DNA from: Fen-1273 sp963837815
Lineage (GTDB): Bacteria > Bacteroidota > Ignavibacteria > UBA10030 > UBA6906
Assembly (NCBI GenBank): GCA_963837815.1
Contig: CAWIOS010000017.1
Coordinates: 1 to 64,000 of the forward strand
DNA: 64,000 bases
Direction: 5' to 3'
Position numbers and translations under genes: made by a program. Positions 33,302 through 40,707 of this stretch are shown here, one piece after another. The stretch's first letter is position 1, and each line of letters opens with the position of its first letter. The notes beneath the pieces are model-generated. The model saw only the letters and a program-made list of their open reading frames with translations, had not been told where the DNA came from and did not search any database.

Positions 33302-34597
33302 ATGAAAACGCGCATTGTGGCGGTGCTGGCAACGCTTGTTCTCTGCTGGACACAGGCCAGGCCTGCCTCCCCTGCCGAGTCGTTCACCGTGAACGGGCTC
33401 AAGGTCATACTCGTGCCAAACAAGGCCAATGATATCATCGCGGCAAACATGTATTTCCGCGGAGGGTCATCGACGCTGGAGATGAGCCGGGCGGGAATCG
33501 AGGAACTCGCCCTGCGGGTCGCGGTTCTCGCGACGAAGAACTTCCCGAAAGACAAGCTGAGCGAAGAAATTGAATCGATGGATACCCGGATCGTCCCGTC
33601 GGCCGGAAGGGACTATTCAAGCATTTCACTGCAATGCGTGCGACAGAATTTCGGACGCTCATGGAAGGTCTTCGCGGATGTCATCCTGAATCCGTCGTTC
33701 GACTCTGCGGACGTCGCGCTGGAAAAGGCGCAGGCGATTGCGGCGCTCCGCCAGTCGAAGGACAATCCGGATCAGTACCTCGCGAGCCTCATGCTGGAAG
33801 CGTTCTTTATCGACCACCCGTACGCGACCGACCCGTCAGGGACCGAACGGACGATGCAGTCGTTCACGGGGAAGGACCTGCAGGCGTTCATGCGCGGGAA
33901 GGTCATGACGTCGGGAATGCTGCTCGTCGTCGTCGGGAATGCCGACCGGGCGGAGCTGGAGACAATGGTGAAAGAGTCATTCGGCGGAATCCCGCGCGGC
34001 GGATTTACCACTGCTCTTCCCCCCGAGGTGAGTTTTCAGGCACCGTCAATAAAGGTCGTCCGGCGCGAACTCCCGACGAACTACATCACCGGTTGTTTTC
34101 CCGCTCCCCGGTTCGGCTCAGAAGACAGTTATCCGATGAGCCTCGCGGTATCAATACTGCGCGACAGGCTCTTTAAAGAGGTCCGTACGAAACGAAGCCT
34201 CTCCTATGCCCCGGCGGCGGGACTCGGCCAGTTATTTACAAACTGGGGGAGAATCTACGTCACCGCCGTGAAGCCCGAGACTACGATGACCGTGATGATC
34301 GACGAAGTGAAGAAACTCCAGAACGAGCCTGTTTCGACGGAGGTCCTTAACGGCCAGAGGAACACATTCCTGACGGGATATTACATGAACACGGAGACCA
34401 ACGGGGCGCAGGCGGAATTGCTTGCGCGATACGAGATATCGGGCGTGGGATACGCCGAGGGGGAGAAGTTCATGCAGAATATACGGAAGGTGACTCCCGG
34501 CGACATACAGAAGGTCTGCCAGAAATACATGCACAATCTGCAATTCGTGCTGCTGGGGAACCCAACGGGCTTACAACTCGGCCCGTTCATGTATTAA
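33302..34597 (+). CDS. M16-family peptidase homologue, non-catalytic partner
   Basis: About 431 residues from ATG 33302 (AGG eight bases upstream; ATG 33296 also possible), with signal peptide MKTRIVAVLATLVLCWTQARPA. At the position of HxxEH the sequence is AGIEELALRV, lacking both histidines, so it cannot bind zinc. It keeps the C-terminal Arg/Tyr pair used for substrate binding (KEVRTKRSLSYAPAAGL). This is the division of labour seen in bacterial M16B heterodimers: this subunit completes the active site of the upstream protein. A GC-rich palindrome follows the stop. Confidence 0.92.
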   Translation: MKTRIVAVLATLVLCWTQARPASPAESFTVNGLKVILVPNKANDIIAANMYFRGGSSTLEMSRAGIEELALRVAVLATKNFPKDKLSEEIESMDTRIVPSAGRDYSSISLQCVRQNFGRSWKVFADVILNPSFDSADVALEKAQAIAALRQSKDNPDQYLASLMLEAFFIDHPYATDPSGTERTMQSFTGKDLQAFMRGKVMTSGMLLVVVGNADRAELETMVKESFGGIPRGGFTTALPPEVSFQAPSIKVVRRELPTNYITGCFPAPRFGSEDSYPMSLAVSILRDRLFKEVRTKRSLSYAPAAGLGQLFTNWGRIYVTAVKPETTMTVMIDEVKKLQNEPVSTEVLNGQRNTFLTGYYMNTETNGAQAELLARYEISGVGYAEGEKFMQNIRKVTPGDIQKVCQKYMHNLQFVLLGNPTGLQLGPFMY

Positions 34598-34627
34598 GGG
34601 AAGGCTCGATCGCCAATTCTGAGCGCA

Positions 34628-34651
34628 CCGGGGCGGCAATTGCCGCCCCGG
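34628..34651 (+). terminator. Perfect 24-bp GC-rich palindrome after the M16 operon
   Basis: CCGGGGCGGC, AATT, GCCGCCCCGG: a perfect 10-bp stem with an AATT centre, 30 bases after the M16 partner stop. It lacks a T tract, so it may be a weak terminator, a 3' mRNA-stabilising hairpin, or a protein site. Confidence 0.55.
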
Positions 34652-34674
34652 CGGCGGCGGGAGCGCGCGGGAGA

Positions 34675-35328
34675 ATGACGGACCGGGATCTGCGGGGAGA
34701 TCGTGAGGAAACACAACCGGGGGGACCAAACGTGAACACACTTCTGTTCCTGGCGATGTTTGCCGCGCTCGTCGTGATTCTCGTACGCGCGGGAGTGCGG
34801 GGTGTACGGAGGAAGCCGGTAATACCGTCACTCCGGCTCGCAGGCATCCTCATTGCGGCATACGGCCTGCTCTGGGGGATCCTGTACGCACGATCCGCGG
34901 AGAGGCAGGTTCCGCTCGGAACCGACGTTTGCTTTGACGATTGGTGCGCGACAGTAACGGGGGTGGAGAACCATGCTCTCCCGGGGGATAGTTCCGGGAT
35001 CCGGGCTCAGGGGCACTTTATCGTCCTGCACCTCAGGATGTCAAACCATGCGCGGGGGATCGCACAGAAGCCCTCGGAACCGCGGATACACATTATCGAC
35101 GGCGGAGGGCATGCATGGGCACCTTCCGCCGACGGACAACGGCTGCTTGAGATGACGAGAGGAGTCCAGCCTTCGCTGGACGCAAGGCTGGAGCTGCACC
35201 AGGAGATCGAGACGCAGATTGTTTTCGACGTCCCCGAAGGGGCCACCGGGCTGAGAGCCCTGATTGAAGAAGGACCCCCCATCACGCTCCTCCTCCTTCC
35301 GGAGGACAGGGAGGTGTTTCTGATTTAG
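34675..35328 (+). CDS. Membrane-anchored DUF4352-like protein
   Basis: Up to 217 residues. Two hydrophobic segments (NTLLFLAMFAALVVILVRAG and LAGILIAAYGLLWGILY) precede an extracytoplasmic beta domain: VPLGTDVCFDDWCATVTGVE, then GHFIVLHLRMSNHARG, ending in ETQIVFDVPEGATGLRALIEEG. This resembles the immunoglobulin-like DUF4352 fold. The ATG at 34675 lacks a good ribosome site; a GTG at 34732, nearer the first helix, may be the true start. Cytoplasmic or exported partners are not apparent. Confidence 0.65.
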   Translation: MTDRDLRGDREETQPGGPNVNTLLFLAMFAALVVILVRAGVRGVRRKPVIPSLRLAGILIAAYGLLWGILYARSAERQVPLGTDVCFDDWCATVTGVENHALPGDSSGIRAQGHFIVLHLRMSNHARGIAQKPSEPRIHIIDGGGHAWAPSADGQRLLEMTRGVQPSLDARLELHQEIETQIVFDVPEGATGLRALIEEGPPITLLLLPEDREVFLI

Positions 35329-35447
35329 CGCACCCCGGGGAATCAGTTTCCGGAGAGCCCGGAGAGACACCGGGTGTCCCCATCGGAGAGCGGTCGATTG
35401 AGGCGCCGGTGGAATAGAGGGGGAAGGGCCCCGGGAGAGTTGCAGGA

Positions 35448-38114
35448 CTACTTCTTGAATAATTTCTTCAGCGCGTCCATCCCCTTGGACTTCGCCTGAT
35501 CCTGAAGCTTCTGCTTCGCCACATCGCCGGCCTTTTTCGCCGCCGGGCCCGTGTCGAGCTGGACTTTCGGATTGTCGGTCGTCCCCCCGATATTGAAGTC
35601 GAGTTTCAGGCGTCCACTCTGGTCCTTGAAGAGATTGACCGCATCCCCGGCGAAACCGGGGATATTGAGTTTCGGGACCGTACTCGCCGGCAGATAGAGG
35701 GTCATGTGGTAGTCCAGAGACCCGTCGAGCCCCTGCGAACCGTTGATGACATACTGACCGGTGGATGCGGTGATCGTCAGGTTCTTGAGCGTGAGGCGTC
35801 CTTTCTCCACAGTATAATCGTTGGCCCAGTCCTTGAATTTAATCGTGTCGAGGTCCGGGAGCTTGAGCGTGCTTGCGACTGATTTGTTCACGCTGTACCC
35901 CTTCAGAATCCCGTTTTTCATCGCCACATTTCCACCACCTTCCAGGGCATCCGGAACCAGCCCGACCGTATCGTTGAGAGCCCCCTTCAGTTTTGTGCTC
36001 GTCGTCAGTCCGCCGCTCAGTTTCTGGCCGAACGACGTGAAGTGCGACAGGAGCGCCGAAGCCTCGACATTGTTCAGGTTCAGGCTGAGATCGAACAGAG
36101 GGCGTTCCGGCCGGTTAAAGTCAAGCGATCCGGTGGAGACCACTGATCCGCCGAACGCATTCAGCGAAAGATTCTGCATCGTGATAACGCCTTTCGCAAT
36201 ATGCATCGAGCCCTTGATATTCGTGAGCTCAAACTTCTCCATCGTGAGCGTGCCGATCGAGGCGTTCGCATCGATATCCATTGCCGGAAGGGGGAATGCC
36301 GCCTTCCCCTTCACCGGACCGGGAGCACCCGTCTCCGCGTTCGACTTGCCGGAAGGGACGGGAGCGGGTTCCGCATTCCCCGGCACCGGTTGCGCGCCTC
36401 CCCCCTTCTGCGCACCTGCGGCAGGAGGGGCCTGCGCGGTCATGATGTCGCGCGTAAAGAGATGCGTCGACTGGAGCGTCATCGACGCGGAGGCCTGCAG
36501 GGCGTTTTTCCCGGCCGAGACAAGCGAGAGGTAGTTCCTGACCCGGCACGAGAAGGTCATATCCGATTCGCCGATCTGCAGCGAGAGCTTTGACGCCTCC
36601 GCGACTTCATTATTGAACGTGAGCGTCCCGTTCACGTTGCGGACAGGCTTTGCCGCCGAGGCGGTTTTTGCAGAGACATCCCGGAATGCAAGCGAACCGG
36701 ACGCCTTCATCGCCTTCGGGTCGCTCACCTTCCCTTCGAGACGGAGGTCGATTTTCATCTCTCCCCCAAGCTCGGTCCCTTTGTCGAGCGGATAGAAATC
36801 CGGAACGGCAGCCAGGTTGAGCGATCCGGACGCCGAAAGGGTAAGATACGGATTATCGAAGTTCACGACGTTCATCGACATGCTGAACGGCGCCCCTCCG
36901 AGGTTCGCCGTCATCTTCTCGATCCGAAACTCCTGCTTTCGCTTCGAACGGGTAAAGTCAGACAGGAGCGTTATGCCGGTGATCGGTTTTGGGACCCCGG
37001 GGTACTGTACACTCGCATCCCGGACGGCAACCGTCCCGGCGACGTCGGCAGTCGACGTGTCCGTGAGAGTCCCCGTCACCGTGATGTGCACAGAGGCCGT
37101 CCCGGTCCCCTTGACCCCTTCCGCCTTCTGCATGTATTCCCCCGGGACGAGCGAAATCAGGTCGGCAATATTCAGGCTGTCCGCCCCGAGCACGAGATTC
37201 AGAACCGGGTGCGAACGGAGGTGCGACACGGTTCCCCTGAGCGAAAGGCGCATATCCTGGAACGTCATGTCCCCCCTCTCGACATCGAGGGCTTCTTTGG
37301 AAGGATCGTACGACATGCGGCTGTCGATGCGGATCCGGAGCCCCTCAATGAGCGGTGATTCGACCGTCCCGTACGAAACGCTGTCCGTCACCACGTTTCC
37401 GCTCACGACGATACGGTCCCCATCGGAGCCCGCCTCGAGGGCAAGCGAGAGGTTGTGAACGCTTGTGGCGGAGTTGTCCTTCAAGTTGACGTAGTCAACC
37501 GATCCGCCGTTGACGAGAAGGTTTGAAACAAGAAACGCCGCCGTAGCGGAGGGAGCAGGTCCCGGCGCGTTCCCGGCATTCGGCGCAGGAGAAGCCGTGC
37601 CTTCCGGGTTTTTCTGCACGGGAGGGGCGTTCTTCTGGGCGGGACCGGCCGCACCTCCCCCTTGATCGCCGGAAGGTACCGCACCGACAGGAGCGTTTCC
37701 CCCCTGCGCCAGGTTCGCATAGTTCGACTCGTTCCGTTTGTTGACCTCGAGGTTGATCCTCGGACGGTCGAGTTCGAGAGAGGTTACCTCAATGCGGGAA
37801 CTCAAAAGAGGGAACAGCTTTACGTTCAGACGGAGAGCGTCGAGTGTCAGGAGCGGGGTGGAGGAAAATCCCTCCCCCTGCCGGTTGGCGACGCTCAGTC
37901 CCTCCATTTTGAGAGCTATCGAGGGAAACACGACGAGCGAAATGTCGTTCACCGCCACCGGCCGGCCGAGCGCCGCTTCCGCCCGGGGAATGACGATCGA
38001 TTTCAACTTTTCCCCCGTGAACATCACCTTCAGCGTGACGACGCCGGCGATAATGATGACGACGGGAATGGAGAGAACGATCAATACTATTTTTGACTTG
38101 CGGCTCATCGGCAT
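35448..38114 (-). CDS. AsmA-family inner-membrane/periplasmic protein
   Basis: An 888-residue protein with a single N-terminal helix (IVLIVLSIPVVIIIAGVVTL) followed by the AsmA N-terminal signature (GRPVAVNDISLVVFPSIALKMEGLSVAN, LLTLDALRLNVKLFPLLSSRIEVTSLELDRP). A Pro/Gly/Ala-rich low-complexity stretch lies around residues 135-185 and another near 570-610. The C-terminal AsmA_2 region has LSLNAFGGSVVSTGSLDFN and ITASTGQYVINGSQGLDGSLDYHMTLYLP. AsmA-like proteins are bridge-type proteins implicated in phospholipid transport and outer-membrane assembly. The gene is monocistronic and divergent from the GH78 gene across a palindrome. Confidence 0.88.
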   Translation of the reverse strand: MPMSRKSKIVLIVLSIPVVIIIAGVVTLKVMFTGEKLKSIVIPRAEAALGRPVAVNDISLVVFPSIALKMEGLSVANRQGEGFSSTPLLTLDALRLNVKLFPLLSSRIEVTSLELDRPRINLEVNKRNESNYANLAQGGNAPVGAVPSGDQGGGAAGPAQKNAPPVQKNPEGTASPAPNAGNAPGPAPSATAAFLVSNLLVNGGSVDYVNLKDNSATSVHNLSLALEAGSDGDRIVVSGNVVTDSVSYGTVESPLIEGLRIRIDSRMSYDPSKEALDVERGDMTFQDMRLSLRGTVSHLRSHPVLNLVLGADSLNIADLISLVPGEYMQKAEGVKGTGTASVHITVTGTLTDTSTADVAGTVAVRDASVQYPGVPKPITGITLLSDFTRSKRKQEFRIEKMTANLGGAPFSMSMNVVNFDNPYLTLSASGSLNLAAVPDFYPLDKGTELGGEMKIDLRLEGKVSDPKAMKASGSLAFRDVSAKTASAAKPVRNVNGTLTFNNEVAEASKLSLQIGESDMTFSCRVRNYLSLVSAGKNALQASASMTLQSTHLFTRDIMTAQAPPAAGAQKGGGAQPVPGNAEPAPVPSGKSNAETGAPGPVKGKAAFPLPAMDIDANASIGTLTMEKFELTNIKGSMHIAKGVITMQNLSLNAFGGSVVSTGSLDFNRPERPLFDLSLNLNNVEASALLSHFTSFGQKLSGGLTTSTKLKGALNDTVGLVPDALEGGGNVAMKNGILKGYSVNKSVASTLKLPDLDTIKFKDWANDYTVEKGRLTLKNLTITASTGQYVINGSQGLDGSLDYHMTLYLPASTVPKLNIPGFAGDAVNLFKDQSGRLKLDFNIGGTTDNPKVQLDTGPAAKKAGDVAKQKLQDQAKSKGMDALKKLFKK

Positions 38115-38152
38115 TGCGGTCTCCCTGTGTGCTTTCGTAGAATATACTCAAG

Positions 38153-38170
38153 ATTGAAACAGGTTTCAAT
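38153..38170. promoter_or_regulatory. 18-bp palindrome in the AsmA/GH78 divergent region
   Basis: ATTGAAAC (38153-38160), AG, GTTTCAAT (38163-38170) is a perfect 8-2-8 inverted repeat, 39 bases upstream of the AsmA-like start and about 105 bases before the GH78 start. It resembles a TetR- or LacI-type operator. No regulator gene is adjacent. Confidence 0.6.
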
Positions 38171-38274
38171 TGTGGCCGCCCCGGCAACGGGATCCGGAGG
38201 CATAATTCAGACGCGAAAAGGTTGCGAATGAACCCGATTGGACGTATAGTGGGATGACAGAAGGAAGGCCCACC

Positions 38275-40644
38275 ATGATACGCAGGATGTTTACACTGAT
38301 CGCATGTCTCATCGCGCCGCTCTGCGCGGTTTCTTCACCGGGAGAGGGGGAAGCTCACTGGATCGCGCCCCACGAGGGGGCGCAGAAGATCGGAAGCACG
38401 CCGTGCCCGATATTCAGGGGGAGGTTCACACTCGACGCCGAACCGGTGAGCGGTTCGGTCAAAATCGTCGGGCTGGGACACTACGAACTCCTCCTGAACG
38501 GCAAGCGGCCGGGGGAGGCCCTCATCTGCGAACCCTGGTCGGAGTACAGCAAGACAATATACTGCCAGGAGTTCGACATCACCGGACTCCTCCGGAAAGG
38601 GGAAAACGTGTGGGGGGTGACGCTCGGGAATTCGTTCTGGCGCGTGGAAATGCCGACCGATACGATGCGCTACGCAAAGACCGACGCGATGCCCGACTTT
38701 TCCGCAGGACACCCGTATCTCATCCGGCTCGAGGCGCGCATCAGGACCGCCGACGGGAAAGAGAAGGTTGTTTCGAGCGACGGATCGTGGAAATGGCACG
38801 ACGGTCCCCTGACGTCGTCGAACCTGTACGGCGGCGAAGATTATGACGCGCGGTTTGATCCAGCAGGCTGGACGGCACCAGGATTCGACGACAGGTCATG
38901 GCATGACGCGAAGATCGTCACCGCGCCTGCGGGGATACTCAGGCCGTTTACGGCGCCGCCGATTACCGCTCACGAAATATTCAAGCCGGTGAAGATCGTG
39001 TCTCCGGGTCCGGGCGAGTACACGTATATATTCGCACAGAACTGCTCCGCGCTTCTCCGGTATACGGTGAACGGGAAATCCGGACAGACCATCCGGTTCA
39101 AACCCTCGGAGTACGTCGACCCCTCGGGGCACGTGAAGTTCACGTACACATGGGGAACGGGGAAGGAGATCTGGCACGACTACACGATCAGGGGCTCCGG
39201 AGGAAATCCGGGAGACGAGACCCACCAGACACTCTTCTGCTATGTCGGATGCCAGTACGTCGGCGTGACGGGAGCCGTCCCTGAAGGCTACCCCAACCCG
39301 GACGGCCTCCCCGTTGTGAAATCGCTCGAGCTCGTGCACACGAGGGCGGACTGCCCGATTGCCGGCTCGTTTTCATGTTCGAGCGATCTCCAGAACCGGG
39401 CGCACCGGCTCATCGACTGGTCGATCCGGTCCAACATGAGCTACGTCGCCACCGATTGCCCCCACAGGGAGAAGAACGGATGGCAGGAACAGAACTGGCA
39501 CATGGCGCGCGCAATCAGTTACGGGTACGACGTCAGGAGCTTCTACAACAAGATCGAGAGGGACATACGGGATACGCAGCTTCCCGACGGCCACGTCCCC
39601 ACGAACTGCCCGAACTACCTCGTCGGGATTCCCCCGCACGGATACTGGAATGAAGCCCCCGAGTGGGGGATCTCGAGCGTCTTCGTCCCCTGGCACCTGT
39701 ATGAATGGTACGGCGACAGGAATGCGCTTGATTCGAGTTTCGAGAGTATGAAGCACTACGTGGACTACCTCTCGACCACCGCGAAGGACGGGATTATCAA
39801 CAGCAACCTGGGGGACTGGTACGATTACGGACACGGGAAAGGAGACGGTCCCTCCCAGTGGACACCAACGACGCTGACCGCGACGGCGATATGGGCGATG
39901 GGGGCGGCGACTGTGCATCACGCCGCGGAAGTGCTCGGTCGGAAAGGGGATGCGCTCGTCTACGCAAATCTCCAGGACCGCATTAAGGAGGATTTCCAGC
40001 GCCGGTTCTATGACCCGGTGAGGAAGTCGGTGCTGAACCACGGGTCGTGCCAGGCTGCGAACAGCGTGGCGCTCTGCGCTGGGCTCATACCGGAAGATGA
40101 CAGGAAGGCGGTGCTCCAGGCGATCGTCGAAGACATCGAACGGCACAACTACCAGCAGACCGTGGGAGAGGTCATGCAGGTGTTTCTGATACGGGCGCTC
40201 TCCGAGGGGGGGCGGAGCGACGTGCTTCACAGGATATACGCCCGGGAAAACCAGGGGAGCTACGGATACATGGTGCGACAGGGATTGACGACGCTTCCGG
40301 AAAGCTGGGACGCGAAGCCGGGAACGGGGAACAGCATGAATCATTTCATGCTCGGTCATCTCATGGAATGGCACTACGCGTACGTCGCGGGGATCAGGCA
40401 GCAGCCCGGGAGTATCGGTTGGAAGAAAGTTCTTATCGCCCCGGAACCGGGACCGATGGACAGCGCGTCGGCGTCGTTCAACAGTCCCTCCGGAAAGATC
40501 GCGGTAGCGTGGGAACACCAAAACGGACATTTCAGGATGAGCGTCACGATCCCGGAAGGGGTCGAGGCAACAGCGGTTATGCCCGACGGTGATAAACACG
40601 AGCTGAGGCCCGGAACCACTGAGCTCAACGCGGTCCTTCGATAG
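38275..40644 (+). CDS. GH78 alpha-L-rhamnosidase-like glycoside hydrolase, secreted
   Basis: About 789 residues from ATG 38275 (GGAAGG upstream), with signal peptide MIRRMFTLIACLIAPLCAVSS. The N-terminal beta domains contain GLGHYELLLNGKRPGEALICEPWSEYSKTIYCQEFDIT, typical of the Bac_rhamnosid_N region. The (alpha/alpha)6 barrel has the GH78 core ATDCPHREKNGWQEQNWHMARAI, with the acidic position after DCPHR, and later WTPTTLTATAIWAMGAA and LPESWDAKPGTGNSMNHFMLGHLMEW. GH78 enzymes remove terminal alpha-L-rhamnose from plant glycans or glycosides. It converges with a GH2 enzyme, suggesting a small polysaccharide-use locus, though no SusC/D or transporter is present. Confidence 0.9.
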   Translation: MIRRMFTLIACLIAPLCAVSSPGEGEAHWIAPHEGAQKIGSTPCPIFRGRFTLDAEPVSGSVKIVGLGHYELLLNGKRPGEALICEPWSEYSKTIYCQEFDITGLLRKGENVWGVTLGNSFWRVEMPTDTMRYAKTDAMPDFSAGHPYLIRLEARIRTADGKEKVVSSDGSWKWHDGPLTSSNLYGGEDYDARFDPAGWTAPGFDDRSWHDAKIVTAPAGILRPFTAPPITAHEIFKPVKIVSPGPGEYTYIFAQNCSALLRYTVNGKSGQTIRFKPSEYVDPSGHVKFTYTWGTGKEIWHDYTIRGSGGNPGDETHQTLFCYVGCQYVGVTGAVPEGYPNPDGLPVVKSLELVHTRADCPIAGSFSCSSDLQNRAHRLIDWSIRSNMSYVATDCPHREKNGWQEQNWHMARAISYGYDVRSFYNKIERDIRDTQLPDGHVPTNCPNYLVGIPPHGYWNEAPEWGISSVFVPWHLYEWYGDRNALDSSFESMKHYVDYLSTTAKDGIINSNLGDWYDYGHGKGDGPSQWTPTTLTATAIWAMGAATVHHAAEVLGRKGDALVYANLQDRIKEDFQRRFYDPVRKSVLNHGSCQAANSVALCAGLIPEDDRKAVLQAIVEDIERHNYQQTVGEVMQVFLIRALSEGGRSDVLHRIYARENQGSYGYMVRQGLTTLPESWDAKPGTGNSMNHFMLGHLMEWHYAYVAGIRQQPGSIGWKKVLIAPEPGPMDSASASFNSPSGKIAVAWEHQNGHFRMSVTIPEGVEATAVMPDGDKHELRPGTTELNAVLR

Positions 40645-40707
40645 CCGGGTTCGCACGGGAGGGAGTTCCCGATCGCGGAGGCTCCCCCCGGGCATTCGCC
40701 GTGACGA

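Noticed and set aside
39373..40695. Long minus-strand frame (440 codons) opposite the GH78 gene
   Set aside because: GC-rich antisense shadow: Arg/Val/His/Pro-rich, no motifs, and the plus strand has a complete enzyme.
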